DNA from: Pseudanabaena biceps | GTDB lineage: Bacteria; Cyanobacteriota; Cyanobacteriia; Pseudanabaenales; Pseudanabaenaceae | DNA: 64,000 nucleotides | Reading direction: 5' to 3' | NCBI GenBank assembly: GCA_013361095.1 | Contig: JAATWA010000001.1 | Location: 3,255,001 to 3,319,000 of the forward strand | Shown: positions 8,550-18,571 of the stretch, in pieces | Layout: each line of letters starts with the position of its first letter | Numbering within the stretch: the first letter of the stretch is position 1 | Made by a program: the position numbers and the translations under genes | The notes under the pieces: generated by a model | Database searches by the model: none | What the model was told of the DNA's origin: nothing | Seen by the model: only the letters and a program-made list of their open reading frames with translations

Positions 8550-11339
8550 ATGACTGAACAAATCTTACAACCTGTTACAACCCTGTTGATAGTCGAGGAT
8601 TCAAAAAGCGATCGCGCTACTAATTCTCATTATCTGCAATCAGACTCAGAAAATGACCATCGCATTATCCAATCAGAAACTCTAAATCATCAAGCAGAGC
8701 TAGAAGCGAAAGTTGCAGAACGCACCCAAGCGCTATGGCAAGTTAATAGTCTCCAACGCGCCATTTTCGATAGTACGGACTACGCAATTATCTCCACAGA
8801 TTTAAGTGGCATCATTCAGACTTTTAATGCTGGTGCGGAAGAAATGCTTGGTTACAGTATGGGGGAAGTTGTCGGTCAGGTTACACCCGAAATTTTCTAC
8901 GATTCGCAAGAGATTAACGACAAAATCGCCAAAGCATCAATAATATTGGGAAAAGATATTGGTTTGGGCTTTGGAGCGTTAATATCGATGGCGATGGAAG
9001 GCTTGATTGATGAAGAGTGGACAAAAATCCGTAAAGATGGATCTCGCTTTCCCGCAGATATATCAATGACAATCCTTAAGGACGACAATGATCGCTCTAT
9101 TGGTACTTTGACTGTCGGGAGAGATGTTAGCGATCGCAAACAAGCCGAATACCAATTACAGAAATCAAGCGATCGCCTAGCTCTTGCCCTCAAGTCTGGG
9201 GCAATCGGCTGCTGGGAATTGGATATTCCGCAGAACATTATTGATTGTGATGAGCGGATGTATGAAATGTATGGAATATCAAAAGAAACTGATTCCCATC
9301 AGCTTTTTGAAATTTTGGTAAACAAGATACATCACGAAGATCGTAACGCTACCTTAACTTTGCTCCAGCAAGCCTCATTAGGACGTGCCGAATATGATTG
9401 TGAGTTTCGAGTCATTCATCCCGATCATAGTATTCACTTTATTAAAGCCAATGGAAAGGTTGTTAGGAACGCCCAAGGTAATATTCAAAGTATGATTGGG
9501 ATTAATTTTGATATTACCGAGCGCAAACAAGCCGAGGCTAATGCATACCAGCGATTAATTCAAAAACAGGCTCTGTTTCATATTACCCAATCGATTATCC
9601 TAGCCCTAGATATTCCCCACATTCTCGAAATCACCGTAAATAAAACAAGAGAAATATTAGACTTAGATCGCGTGGCAATTTATCAGTTTAAGCCCGATTG
9701 GGGTGGTGAATTTATCGTCGAATCCGTTGGTGACGATTGGGTTAAACTCATAGAAAATGGTGTGCATAAGACTTGGGACGATAGCTACCTCCAAGAAAAC
9801 CGAGGCGGTCGATTCCGCAAGTATGAATGTATGATTGTTCCCGATATTTATCAAGCAGATTTTTCTCCCTGTTATATCGAAATATTGGAGCAGATGCAAG
9901 CAAGAGCCTACATGATCTCGCCCATCCTTATCAATGGAACACTCTGGGGTCTGATAGGACTGTATAAAAACGATCAGCCCTACGCATGGCAATCATGGCA
10001 AATCGAATTATTAGAACAAACTGAGAAGCAAGTAGCGATCGCCATTCACCAAGCCAATCTTTATGAACAAATTCAATCTGAATTGGCGATCCGCAAACAA
10101 ACTGAGGTACAACTGCTCAAGGTCAATGAAGAACTCCTTCATGCCACCAAGCTCAAGGATGAATTTCTCGCTAACATGAGCCATGAACTCCGCACGCCAC
10201 TAAATTCCATTTTGGGACTATCCGAGGCTTTGCATGAGCAAGTTTTAGGGGCGTTGAACAAAAAACAATTAAAAGCGATCGGCACAGTATCGTCAAGCGG
10301 CGAACACCTGCTAGCCCTGATTAACGACATTCTCGACCTATCGAAAATCGTATCGGGGAAGATGAAACTAGATATTGAATCAGCCTCAGTCAAAAAACTT
10401 TGTGAGTCCAGCCTCGCTTTTATCAAACAACAAGCATTTCAGAAGAGAATCCAAGTCATCAGTAGTATTCCTCCAAATATCAACAAGATCGATGTTGAAA
10501 AGCGGCGCATAAAACAGGTATTAATCAATCTGCTCACTAATGCAGTTAAATTCACCGCCAATGAAGGACAAATCAACCTGCTAGTTGCCTTTGGTAGCGG
10601 CGATACATGGCAAGGTGAAGCGACAATTCCCCAACGACTTAAAGACATAAATTCACCAACGATTGTATTTCAAGTTGTAGATACTGGCATTGGCATTGCC
10701 GCTAATGATTTAACGCGACTCTTTCAGCCCTTTGTGCAGGTAGATAGCGCCCTCAACCGTCAGTACGAAGGGACTGGCTTAGGACTCGCCCTAGTCAAGC
10801 AAATTGCTGAACTACATGGTGGGCAAGTCATGGTTGAGAGTGAAGTTGGCAAAGGCAGCTGCTTCACCGTTGCTCTACCCTATGAGATGTCTCAGTCTAG
10901 CGCTCCAGAATCTGAACCATCCGCTACAACTTCACAGCCACTAGTCGTAAATCCTGAAAACGCGATCGCACCGCTTATTTTACTCGCCGAAGACAACGAC
11001 GCAAATATCCTAACCTTCACCTCCTATTTGACCGCTATTAATTACCGTGTCATCGTCGCCAAAAATGGAGAAGAAGCTGTGAGCATGGCAAAGGCAAATG
11101 CCCCAGATATTATCCTTATGGATATTCAAATGCCAATTGTGGATGGCTTTGAGGCAACTCAGCAAATTCGCCTCGATCCTAACTTGATCGATACTCCCAT
11201 CATTGCCCTAACTGCTCTAGCGATGGAAGGCGATCGGGAAAGATGTCTCGCGTCAGGCATGAATAGATATATAAGCAAACCACTTAAGCTCAAGCACCTA
11301 GCCACACAAATTGCTGAGTTATTACAAATAAAACCATGA
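8550..11339 (+). CDS. Hybrid sensor histidine kinase / response regulator (PAS-PAS-GAF-HisKA-HATPase-REC)
   Basis: A 929-residue soluble hybrid kinase. Order: a vestigial receiver start (TLLIVEDSKSDRA, residues about 11-23) that runs directly into the coiled coil ELEAKVAERTQALW with no phosphoacceptor; PAS (about 65-195); PAS/PAC (205-330); GAF (345-510, LDLDRVAIYQF); HisKA with H-box ANMSHELRTPLNS; HATPase with NLLTNAVKF, DTGIGI and GTGLGLALV; and a C-terminal receiver (about 815-929) with LMDIQMPIVDG. Its stop overlaps the start of the next gene (ATGA), so the two are translationally coupled. It is closely similar in its kinase core to the kinase at 48927-51653. The signal is unknown. Confidence 0.92.
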   Translation: MTEQILQPVTTLLIVEDSKSDRATNSHYLQSDSENDHRIIQSETLNHQAELEAKVAERTQALWQVNSLQRAIFDSTDYAIISTDLSGIIQTFNAGAEEMLGYSMGEVVGQVTPEIFYDSQEINDKIAKASIILGKDIGLGFGALISMAMEGLIDEEWTKIRKDGSRFPADISMTILKDDNDRSIGTLTVGRDVSDRKQAEYQLQKSSDRLALALKSGAIGCWELDIPQNIIDCDERMYEMYGISKETDSHQLFEILVNKIHHEDRNATLTLLQQASLGRAEYDCEFRVIHPDHSIHFIKANGKVVRNAQGNIQSMIGINFDITERKQAEANAYQRLIQKQALFHITQSIILALDIPHILEITVNKTREILDLDRVAIYQFKPDWGGEFIVESVGDDWVKLIENGVHKTWDDSYLQENRGGRFRKYECMIVPDIYQADFSPCYIEILEQMQARAYMISPILINGTLWGLIGLYKNDQPYAWQSWQIELLEQTEKQVAIAIHQANLYEQIQSELAIRKQTEVQLLKVNEELLHATKLKDEFLANMSHELRTPLNSILGLSEALHEQVLGALNKKQLKAIGTVSSSGEHLLALINDILDLSKIVSGKMKLDIESASVKKLCESSLAFIKQQAFQKRIQVISSIPPNINKIDVEKRRIKQVLINLLTNAVKFTANEGQINLLVAFGSGDTWQGEATIPQRLKDINSPTIVFQVVDTGIGIAANDLTRLFQPFVQVDSALNRQYEGTGLGLALVKQIAELHGGQVMVESEVGKGSCFTVALPYEMSQSSAPESEPSATTSQPLVVNPENAIAPLILLAEDNDANILTFTSYLTAINYRVIVAKNGEEAVSMAKANAPDIILMDIQMPIVDGFEATQQIRLDPNLIDTPIIALTALAMEGDRERCLASGMNRYISKPLKLKHLATQIAELLQIKP

Positions 11340-13063
11340 GCAAACCATCTATTTTGGTCGTTGACGATGAACCCAATAATTTTGAGGTGATTGAAGCCAT
11401 CTTGGACAATCAAGACTATCAATTGAATTATGCGGCTAGTGGGCAAGATGCGATCGCCTTTTTAGATGTATTAAAGCCCGATCTAATTTTGCTAGATGTA
11501 ATGATGCCAGTCATGGATGGTCTTGAGACCTGTCAGAAAATTAAAGCGATGCCACAATGGAGCGCCGTGCCAATTATTATGGTTACGGCTTTAACAACCA
11601 AAGAAGTCCTTGCCCAAGCCCTGTTTGCAGGCGCTGATGACTTTATTAGTAAACCTATTAATCGTTTAGAGCTAACAGCAAGAGTGCGATCGATGCTCCG
11701 CATTCACCAGCAATATCAACAATTAGCAACCTTTAATACCCAGTTAGAGGAAAAGGTAAAAGAGCGCACAGCCCAATTACAAAGGGTGATTTTGGAAGAT
11801 GCGCTGACTAAGTTACCAAGTCGCACATTCTTACTTCAAGAACTAAAAGAGCGTTTGCAAATGGGAGAATCATCTCTGGCTCTAGTTTATCTGGATTGCG
11901 ATCAGTTTAAATTGATCAACGGTTCCTTTGGTCATGAGGTTGGCGATCAGTTACTGATTGCGATCGCCCAACGTCTACAGCAGCAGAACCGTGTCAAAGA
12001 TGTCTTAGGTGTATTAGCTCGTATGGAGGGTGATGCATTTTGTTTTCTATTACAGCGAATTGAAGCAGAAACCCTTGAGCTATTTCTGCAAGAGATTATC
12101 CAAAGTTTTAATCAACCCTTCACAGTAGCAAATTGTGAAATCTTTATCACTGTTTGTATCGGGATCGCTCTAAGTAGAGATAGAGATCGTAATGCTGACG
12201 AACTTTTGCAAGATGCAGACACAGCAATGTATCAAGCCAAATTACGCGGTAAAAATAACCATCAAATCTTCGATCCCCAAATGCATCTAACCATGTACGA
12301 TCGCTTGATTTTAGAGAATGATCTTCAGAGAGCCATAGAAAAACAAGAGTTTATGCTCTTTTACCAGCCGATCGTTGAGTTGCAAACTCAAAAACTCGTA
12401 GGATTTGAAGCATTAGTACGCTGGCAACATCCAGAACGGGGTCTGGTTTCACCAGCAGAATTTATTCCGATCTTGGAGATTTCAGGGTTAATAGTACTTG
12501 TGGGGATGTTGGTATTTAAGCAAGCTTGTCAACAAATTCAGGCTTGGGCGCAACAAGGATGGACAGAGTTAACTATGAGTGTCAATCTTTCGGTACGACA
12601 GTTTGCTTGTACAACCTTACTTGCGGATATCGATCACATCTTGACTGAAACCGATGCTAATCCTGCCAATATCAAATTAGAAATCACCGAAAGCGCAATT
12701 ATGGACAACGCCGAAACGGCGATCGCTATAACCGAAGAATTGCGATCGCGCCAAATGCAAATTAGCATTGATGATTTTGGTACGGGGTATTCATCTCTCG
12801 GCTATCTCCAGCGCTTTCCAGTGGATAACCTCAAAATCGATCACTCCTTTGTCAGCCAAATTCAAACGGAAGATCGTAATCCTGTCGTCGAAACAATTAT
12901 TGCGCTCAGCAATCAACTAGGCTTAACCGTGATTGCGGAAGGAATTGAAACCAAGGAGCAACTTACATGGTTACAAAATGTTGGCTGCAAATATGGGCAG
13001 GGTTATTTATTTAATAGACCTCTACCTGTTTCAGAAATTGAAAGAATTTATCTGAAATCCTAA
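11336..13063 (+). CDS. REC-GGDEF(degenerate)-EAL response regulator, probable c-di-GMP phosphodiesterase
   Basis: A 575-residue output protein of the preceding kinase, overlapping it by four bases. Receiver at residues 1-125 with [11 protein letters not shown] (phosphoacceptor Asp). GGDEF-type domain at about 150-310 starting [11 protein letters not shown]; its active-site motif is EGDAF in place of GGDEF (about residue 230), so cyclase activity should be lost. EAL domain at about 325-575 with [36 protein letters not shown] and AEGIE, so its metal- and catalysis-related residues look intact. The expected reaction is c-di-GMP hydrolysis controlled by phosphorylation. The degenerate GGDEF may act as a GTP sensor, as known for some homologues; that is inference. 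Confidence 0.92.
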   Translation: MSKPSILVVDDEPNNFEVIEAILDNQDYQLNYAASGQDAIAFLDVLKPDLILLDVMMPVMDGLETCQKIKAMPQWSAVPIIMVTALTTKEVLAQALFAGADDFISKPINRLELTARVRSMLRIHQQYQQLATFNTQLEEKVKERTAQLQRVILEDALTKLPSRTFLLQELKERLQMGESSLALVYLDCDQFKLINGSFGHEVGDQLLIAIAQRLQQQNRVKDVLGVLARMEGDAFCFLLQRIEAETLELFLQEIIQSFNQPFTVANCEIFITVCIGIALSRDRDRNADELLQDADTAMYQAKLRGKNNHQIFDPQMHLTMYDRLILENDLQRAIEKQEFMLFYQPIVELQTQKLVGFEALVRWQHPERGLVSPAEFIPILEISGLIVLVGMLVFKQACQQIQAWAQQGWTELTMSVNLSVRQFACTTLLADIDHILTETDANPANIKLEITESAIMDNAETAIAITEELRSRQMQISIDDFGTGYSSLGYLQRFPVDNLKIDHSFVSQIQTEDRNPVVETIIALSNQLGLTVIAEGIETKEQLTWLQNVGCKYGQGYLFNRPLPVSEIERIYLKS

Positions 13064-13160
13064 AATTAAAGTGCGATCGCGTAAAATTTGTTATTGTATT
13101 GGGACAGTTTTGAGGGAAAATGTACCTGAATGCGTACAAATTTTTAAAGCAATTGTAACT

Positions 13161-15164
13161 ATGGTCGCTGCACCCTCGAAACCTCAAACACTTGAGACAC
13201 TCTGCATTAACTCCATCCGCTTTTTATCGATCGATGCGGTCGAAAAAGCAAAATCTGGTCACCCCGGTCTGCCGATGGGCGCAGCACCAATGGCTTTTGT
13301 GCTGTTCGATCAGTTTTTAAAGTTCAATCCTAAAAATCCTAAGTGGGTCGATCGCGATCGCTTCGTCCTCTCCGCAGGACACGGCTGTATGTTGCAATAT
13401 TCTTTGCTGCACCTGACTGGCTACGACAGCGTCAGCATCGAAGACATTAAAAATTTCCGTCAGTTGGGCAGCCCTACCCCTGGTCACCCTGAAAACTTTG
13501 AAACCGCAGGTGTTGAAGTCACCACAGGTCCTCTTGGTCAAGGTGTTGGTAACGCTGTTGGTTTGGCGATCGCTGAGGCACACTTGGCAGCGCGTTTCAA
13601 CAAACCCGGACACAACATCGTTGATCACTATACCTATGTCATCCTTGGTGACGGCTGCAACATGGAAGGTATTGCCTCTGAAGCTGCTTCCTTGGGTGGT
13701 CACTTGAAGCTCGGTAAGCTGATCATGATGTATGACAGCAACAGCATCTCCATCGATGGCAGCACCGACTTAGCCTTTACTGAAGATGTCGCTAAGCGCT
13801 ACGAAGCTTACGGTTGGCACGTTGTTAAGGTTGCCGATGGTAACGAAGATCTCGATGCGATCGCAAAAGCACTTGCCGAAGCTAAATCCGTCACCGACAA
13901 GCCTAGCTTGCTGGTTGTCACCACCACCATCGGTTATGGCTCTCCTAAAAAAGCTGGTACATCTGGCGTTCACGGTGCAGCTCTCGGTGGCGATGAAGTT
14001 GCCGCAACCCGCGCTAACCTCGGTTGGACAAATGAACCTTTCGATGTTCCTGCCGATGCTCTGGCTCGTTTCCGTCAAGCGATCGACAAGGGTGCTAAGG
14101 CTGAAGCTGAATGGAATGAGCGCTTTGCTGCTTACACCAAAGCATACCCTGCTGAAGCTGCGGAATACAACCGCATCATGGCTGGTGAACTTCCTGAAGG
14201 TTGGGAAAAAGCCCTTGAGCCTGTTGCTCAAAAGGAAACCTCTACTCGTTTGCTTTCGGAAGCTTGCTTGAATGCTTTGTCCCCTGTACTTCCCGAATTT
14301 TTGGGCGGTTCGGCTGACTTGGCTCACTCCAACATGACCTATGTTAAGGGTCTAGCTGACTTCCAATATGGTTCTTACGAAGGTCGTAACTTCCGCTTTG
14401 GAGTTCGTGAACACGCGATGGGCGCAATCCTGAACGGAATGGTACTTCACGGAGGCACAATTCCTTACGGTGCAACCTTCCTTGTATTTGCTGACTATAT
14501 GCGTGGCGCAATGCGTCTCTCCGCTTTGTCAGAAGTTGGCGTACTCTACATCCTCACCCACGACTCCGTAATGCTCGGTGAAGATGGACCCACCCACCAA
14601 CCCGTAGAAACTCTCGCCTCTTTGCGCGTCATTCCTAACTCCTTGACCATCCGTCCTGCGGATGCCAATGAGACTGTATCTGCTTACCAAGTTGCGATCG
14701 CTAACCGTAAGCGTCCTAGCTTCCTAGCTTTCACTCGTCAGAACGTGAAGAACCTCGCTGGCACTTCCATCGAAGGCGCGAAGAAGGGTGCTTATACCGT
14801 TGTTGATGCAGCTAATCCTGAATTGATCATCATCGCTACAGGTTCAGAACTTGAGCTAGCTGTTAAGGCGGCTGCAATCCTCTCTGAAGAAGGTAAGGCA
14901 GTGCGCGTAGTTTCTATGCCTTGTCAAGAACTCTTCAATGAGCAGTCGGCTGAGTACAAGGAGTCCATCCTTCCTGCTGCGGTCAAGAAGCGCGTCAGCG
15001 TTGAAGCTGGCAGCACCTTTGGCTGGCACAAGTATGTCGGTTTTGAAGGCGCAGCGATCGGTATGGATAGCTTTGGTGTTTCGGCTCCTGGCCCTATTGG
15101 TTACGCCAAGTTTGGCTTCACCGTTGATAACGTTGTGGCAACTGCTCGCAAGGTTCTCGGTTAA
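13161..15164 (+). CDS. tkt: Transketolase
   Basis: Thiamine-diphosphate enzyme moving two-carbon units in the Calvin cycle and pentose phosphate pathway. 667 residues from the ATG at 13161, matching the family; an upstream extension of 30 residues lacks family similarity and I excluded it. Motifs: [44 protein letters not shown], the ThDP motif GDGCNMEG...NSISIDG, and the central EHAMGA and [17 protein letters not shown]. Codon use is more biased than in the neighbours, as expected for high expression. A terminator hairpin follows 43 bases after the stop. Confidence 0.97.
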   Translation: MVAAPSKPQTLETLCINSIRFLSIDAVEKAKSGHPGLPMGAAPMAFVLFDQFLKFNPKNPKWVDRDRFVLSAGHGCMLQYSLLHLTGYDSVSIEDIKNFRQLGSPTPGHPENFETAGVEVTTGPLGQGVGNAVGLAIAEAHLAARFNKPGHNIVDHYTYVILGDGCNMEGIASEAASLGGHLKLGKLIMMYDSNSISIDGSTDLAFTEDVAKRYEAYGWHVVKVADGNEDLDAIAKALAEAKSVTDKPSLLVVTTTIGYGSPKKAGTSGVHGAALGGDEVAATRANLGWTNEPFDVPADALARFRQAIDKGAKAEAEWNERFAAYTKAYPAEAAEYNRIMAGELPEGWEKALEPVAQKETSTRLLSEACLNALSPVLPEFLGGSADLAHSNMTYVKGLADFQYGSYEGRNFRFGVREHAMGAILNGMVLHGGTIPYGATFLVFADYMRGAMRLSALSEVGVLYILTHDSVMLGEDGPTHQPVETLASLRVIPNSLTIRPADANETVSAYQVAIANRKRPSFLAFTRQNVKNLAGTSIEGAKKGAYTVVDAANPELIIIATGSELELAVKAAAILSEEGKAVRVVSMPCQELFNEQSAEYKESILPAAVKKRVSVEAGSTFGWHKYVGFEGAAIGMDSFGVSAPGPIGYAKFGFTVDNVVATARKVLG

Positions 15165-15206
15165 GTTAAATCAAGAAGCTGGTCGTTCCTAAAAGAAATG
15201 CTTCTT

Positions 15207-15241
15207 AAACAAAAAAGCGCACAATGTGCGCTTTTTTGTTT
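15207..15241 (+). terminator. Rho-independent terminator after tkt
   Basis: 16-bp perfect arms AAACAAAAAAGCGCAC around the loop AAT, with T6 on the plus strand, 43 bases after the transketolase stop. Confidence 0.85.
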
Positions 15242-15272
15242 TTCTAGGTTCATTAACAAAGTACCCTTTTAG

Positions 15273-15338
15273 GGATTGAGCATTTGCGTGACTATCTCTC
15301 AACTCTCTACCAAAATTTTATCCGCAAATGCTCAATCC
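15273..15338. repeat. Inverted repeat with 34-nt spacer
   Basis: 16-bp perfect arms GGATTGAGCATTTGCG (15273-15288) and complement (15323-15338). The right arm covers the stop region of the Uma2 gene. The long spacer sets it apart from the tight hairpins elsewhere. Confidence 0.75.
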
Positions 15339-15928
15339 TCTTGGCTAATTTCAGTGTCACTTGTCAGTACCAGTCCTCGATAAATTTGAGCGATCGCAAA
15401 GGTGAGATTAATGCTCTTTAGCTCGATCATGTCACCTTCTTGGTAGTTAATAATTATCCATTCTCCATTATCTTTTTTATGATAGAGGTCTATTTCGATG
15501 CTGGTAGAGCTAACTAATAGATAGTCCTGTAATACAGGGTTGTTCGCATACAGCCGAAATTTGCCGCCGCGATCGTAGGCTTCGGTACTAGGTGATAACA
15601 CTTCGACAATTAAGGATGGATAGGTAATGTATTGGGTGGTGGCTTTGTCGCGATCGTCACAGGTGATGCTGACATCTGGATAAGTGTAATTTTCGGATTT
15701 GATCATCTTAATCCGTAGGTCTGAGTTCCCGATAATGCAATTGCCAGCACCTAAGTGAGCATCAAACATAGTAATAAAGCGAATGGCAATACGTGCATGA
15801 TTAACACTACCGCCACTCATGGCATAGACTTGACCTTCGATATATTCGTGTTTGTATATTTGCTTCTCTTCCCAAGCAAAATATTCTTGAGGAGTGAGTT
15901 GAGGAAAGTTTTCTCTAGCCGCAATCAT
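15332..15928 (-). CDS. Uma2 family (DUF820) putative restriction-like endonuclease
   Basis: A 198-residue PD-(D/E)XK-fold protein of a family strongly expanded in cyanobacteria. The N-terminal LTPQEYFAWEEKQ, the EYIEGQVYAMSGGS segment and the core YPDVSITCDD followed by PSLIVEVLSPST are the family pattern, giving the likely metal-binding Asp and Glu. Many relatives travel with mobile elements, and this one borders an IS/MITE block. The biological role of the family is not settled. ATG start at 15928. Confidence 0.9.
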   Translation of the reverse strand: MIAARENFPQLTPQEYFAWEEKQIYKHEYIEGQVYAMSGGSVNHARIAIRFITMFDAHLGAGNCIIGNSDLRIKMIKSENYTYPDVSITCDDRDKATTQYITYPSLIVEVLSPSTEAYDRGGKFRLYANNPVLQDYLLVSSTSIEIDLYHKKDNGEWIIINYQEGDMIELKSINLTFAIAQIYRGLVLTSDTEISQED

Positions 15929-16148
15929 ATTTTTAGGGGGATAGAATTCTTTTATATTTTAACAAATGCGATCGCCTCAAATTTACTCACAAGGCGATCG
16001 CTATTTGATTGAAGTGAACTTGCGATCGCTTTAGATGATTAGGACTTACGCAAATTAAAAACTGCCCTCATCCCCTTCTCCCCTTCTCCCAGAAAGAGAG
16101 AAGGGGAGTAAGAGATTTTTCTTGTTCCCCTCTCCTTTTTTGGGAGAG

Positions 16149-17444
16149 CAGGGTGGTTTCATTTTCGGAAAGGGCTATCGTGTAAAGAGTACAGAAAAGA
16201 GCAAGAGTTAGGAGAAGAAGCCAAAACAGTAAAAAATGGTCTGGTAGAAGCTAAGCAAAAAGCAAAACCAGACCATGAACTTTATAGAACAATTAAAGCA
16301 GATCCCAGACCCTCGAAAAAGTAAAGGTAAGCGCCATCCCTTGTGGCTAGTAATGTGCTTAACCTTGCTGGGAGTATTGTGTAATTATCACGGATATCGC
16401 CCATTAGCAGATTTCTGTGAGAAACATTGGCAAACGCTACAAACAATGCTAGAGCTAGCACCAGAGAGCCAAATCCCCTCATACTCCACCTTTCGCCGTG
16501 TCATTCAAGGGGTAGAAATCGAGTCAGTAGTCAAACTATTTAACGAGTGGTGTCGAAATAGTCATACAGGAGAATCAGGGCAATGGCTAGCGATGGACGG
16601 TAAAAGCATCAAATGTACGGTCACCAATCAGACCGATTCTAAGCAAAACTTTACCAGTACCGTGTCAGCCTTTACCCACGAAACAGGAGAAGTAATTGCC
16701 CTTGCTGTATCTGAAAATAAGCAAATCAGCGAAATCGAAGTAGTTAAACAAGTGATTACTTCCTTACAAGGACAACCAGCCTCTTTCACAATGGATGCCT
16801 TACATTGCCAAAAAGATACGGTGAAATTAATTGCTGAGCAGGAACAGCATTATTTGATTGCCCTCAAAAATAATCAACCCAATCTGGTCAAGGCTTTGGA
16901 TCACTTACATCAAAACACGGTCGCTCTTAGTTATGCCGAAGAGTTTGACAAATCTCATGGTCGGCAAGTGCGTCGTCGTGTTTGGGTCTATCCTGCTCCA
17001 CTTCACTTACGCAAACATTGGTCGTCTCTACAGTCTTTGATTTATGTCGAACGCGAGGGCTGGCGTGATGATAAGCCCTTTTTCGAGTCCCTTGGTTATA
17101 TTTCTGATTTGGCTCTTAATGCGGCTCAGTTTCTGGACCCGATTCGCCTACACTGGGGTATTGAAAATCGCTTGCATTGGGTGCGTGATGTCCTTTTTCA
17201 AGAGGATACTGGCTTACGACGTGGCGGCAATGCTCCTACTATTTGGGCTATTATTCACTGCTTTATCATGACTACTGTCCGCCGTCTTGGTTATCGCACG
17301 ATTCCTCAGGGGCAACGTGTTCTCGCTAATCAAGTTCACCAAGTTTTTGATATTCTCTCTTGTTCTTATTCTTACTGATTTTTCTCCCTCTAATTTTTCT
17401 GTAACTTCCTTCCTGTTTGCCTTTCCGAAAATGAAACCACCCTG
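16149..17444 (+). mobile_element. ISAs1-family insertion sequence nested in the MITE
   Basis: Perfect 31-bp inverted repeats occur at 16143-16173 and 17420-17450. The family-type terminus CAGGGTGGTTTC begins at 16149 and its mirror ends at 17444. The element is bordered by a 19-bp direct repeat CTCTCCTTTTTTGGGAGAG (16130-16148 and 17445-17463). Because that repeat is itself nearly palindromic, the exact boundary is ambiguous: a 7- or 9-bp target duplication with longer inverted repeats is equally possible. One intact transposase lies inside. Confidence 0.85.
16275..17378 (+). CDS. ISAs1-family transposase
   Basis: A 367-residue DDE transposase, apparently intact. The N-terminus FIEQLKQIPDPRKSKGKRHP and LWLVMCLTLLGVLCNYHGYR are diagnostic of the ISAs1/H-repeat family. 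Candidate catalytic residues: LAMDGKSIK, FTMDALHCQK and the C-terminal HWGIENRLHW. With intact ends and a full-length transposase this copy could still be mobile. Confidence 0.93.
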   Translation: MNFIEQLKQIPDPRKSKGKRHPLWLVMCLTLLGVLCNYHGYRPLADFCEKHWQTLQTMLELAPESQIPSYSTFRRVIQGVEIESVVKLFNEWCRNSHTGESGQWLAMDGKSIKCTVTNQTDSKQNFTSTVSAFTHETGEVIALAVSENKQISEIEVVKQVITSLQGQPASFTMDALHCQKDTVKLIAEQEQHYLIALKNNQPNLVKALDHLHQNTVALSYAEEFDKSHGRQVRRRVWVYPAPLHLRKHWSSLQSLIYVEREGWRDDKPFFESLGYISDLALNAAQFLDPIRLHWGIENRLHWVRDVLFQEDTGLRRGGNAPTIWAIIHCFIMTTVRRLGYRTIPQGQRVLANQVHQVFDILSCSYSY

Positions 17445-17565
17445 CTCTCCTTTTTTGGGAGAGGGGCTAGGGGTGAGGGTCTTAGTAACGTCTGCGTAAG
17501 TCCTAATGATATTAAGCAAATACGATATTTTAGCTGAATTTCTATTTGAATAGTTGCTTGAAATT

Positions 17566-17820
17566 TTAATAATGGTAACGAATCTGAACTAGCAAAAGCG
17601 TATCGACCTCGATTTTGTAAAGAATCCTATGCTCATCGTCAATACGTCTAGACCAATATCCTGATAATCCATGTTTTAATGGTTCGGGTTTGCCTATGCC
17701 ACTATGAGGATTGCGCTGTATATCTTTGATCAGATTGTTAACCCGATTGAGAATTTTCTTGTCTGTTTGTTGCCAGTAAAGATAATCTTCCCAAGCACGC
17801 TCTGAGAAAAGTATCTTCAC
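17566..17820 (-). CDS. yoeB: Txe/YoeB family toxin (ribosome-dependent mRNA endonuclease)
   Basis: An 84-residue toxin that cleaves mRNA on the ribosome when freed from its antitoxin. It has the YoeB pattern: SERAWEDYLYWQQTDKK, GKPEPLKHGLSGYWSRRI, DDEHRILYK and a C-terminal RYHY. The expected catalytic Glu, Arg and His positions are present. GTG start at 17820, overlapping the stop of the antitoxin gene (GTGA), so it is coupled to and translated after YefM. The MITE ends about 60 bp from its 3' end. Confidence 0.94.
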   Translation of the reverse strand: MKILFSERAWEDYLYWQQTDKKILNRVNNLIKDIQRNPHSGIGKPEPLKHGLSGYWSRRIDDEHRILYKIEVDTLLLVQIRYHY

Positions 17821-18068
17821 TCGATTAGCTCTCGCACAGTACCGCCACCAGATTCTAATTCGGCGATCGATTCAAAAATTCGTTTAGCATTATTACGACT
17901 CTTTAAAAGGTAAGCTGTCTCTGTAAGAGATTCATAATCTTCAAGAGATAGAAGTACGGCTGATGGTTGTTGAGGGCGCATAATGATCACAGGATCATGA
18001 TGATCGCATACCTGATCGATCATTTTTGCCAAGTTGCTCTGTGCATCAACATAAGAAACTGCATTCAT
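17817..18068 (-). CDS. yefM: YefM/Phd family antitoxin
   Basis: An 83-residue antitoxin and probable autorepressor, first in the operon. The N-terminal Phd/YefM DNA-binding domain is seen in SYVDAQSNLAKMIDQVCDHH, followed by PVIIMRPQQPSAVLLSLEDYESLTET. The C-terminal helix that masks YoeB is RIFESIAELESGG. ATG at 18068; the last codons overlap the yoeB start. Gene order (antitoxin first) is typical. Confidence 0.94.
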   Translation of the reverse strand: MNAVSYVDAQSNLAKMIDQVCDHHDPVIIMRPQQPSAVLLSLEDYESLTETAYLLKSRNNAKRIFESIAELESGGGTVRELIE

Positions 18069-18204
18069 AAAGTTGCCGATCTGCTATTGCTTGCTAGATT
18101 GTTAACGATTATAGCTTTTACATCAATAGGCAATCGCTTTAAATGATGTCAAACAAATTCTTGCAAGGTAGGAACAATGTAAGGGTAATTTATAGTAGCC
18201 CTTC

Positions 18205-18570
18205 TTAAGAGTTATTTTGTGTCTTCAAATCAGATAACCAATTAGAAAAAGAATTAGCAAGTGTATTTTTCAATCTACTCCTGTTTAGCTCGTAAACATC
18301 GCCAGTCTCTACATCAAGAATTACTAGGAAATCTTCATAGCCAGTATTTGAAATAACAATTTCATTTTTCTTAAGGCTGTAATCTTGTTGGCTCATTCTT
18401 GTAGCAGCAACTACACATGGGAGTTTACCTATATCGAAACTGGGCTTATATCCATAGACTTCCATGCTTATATTCTCAAAAACTTTATAACCAAAGTCAT
18501 TGATAAATTCATTGTAATCTTCAGGCAGTCTTATGCCCATGATTGACTCAAGCTCATTTGGTGCGCTCAT
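18205..18570 (-). CDS. SMI1/KNR4 (SUKH) family immunity protein
   Basis: A 121-residue cytoplasmic protein with the SUKH pattern: an N-terminal LESIMGIRLPEDYNEFINDFG, a central hydrophobic beta segment, NTGYEDFLVILDVETGDVYEL near the middle, and a helical FSNWLSDL end. Such proteins neutralise nuclease toxins in polymorphic toxin systems. Its ATG at 18570 lies one base after the stop of the LHH nuclease gene, so they are co-translated; a TTG at 18579 would overlap the toxin. Toxin-immunity pairing is inferred from family and position. Confidence 0.85.
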   Translation of the reverse strand: MSAPNELESIMGIRLPEDYNEFINDFGYKVFENISMEVYGYKPSFDIGKLPCVVAATRMSQQDYSLKKNEIVISNTGYEDFLVILDVETGDVYELNRSRLKNTLANSFSNWLSDLKTQNNS

Positions 18571-18571
18571 T

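Larger units (their letters stand above)
16040..17505. mobile_element. MITE with TAGGACTTACGCA termini, split by an IS
   Basis: Terminal inverted repeats TAGGACTTACGCA (16040-16052) and TGCGTAAGTCCTA (17493-17505) are flanked by the direct repeat ATGAT (16035-16039 and 17506-17510), a 5-bp target duplication. Taking out the internal IS and one copy of its 19-bp flanking repeat leaves about 151 bp of imperfect palindrome rich in CCCCTCTCC/GGAGAGGGG with no coding capacity, as expected of a MITE. Similar GGACTTACGCA ends are common in cyanobacterial genomes (recollection, not checked). Confidence 0.8.

Noticed and set aside
11336..13063. Active diguanylate cyclase
   Set aside because: The signature is EGDAF, not GG(D/E)EF; only the EAL half looks active.
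13071..13160. 30-residue N-terminal extension of transketolase
   Set aside because: Not in the family, and ATG 13161 gives the normal length and start.
13770..14327. 185-codon minus-strand frame inside tkt
   Set aside because: Shadow of a codon-biased highly expressed gene.
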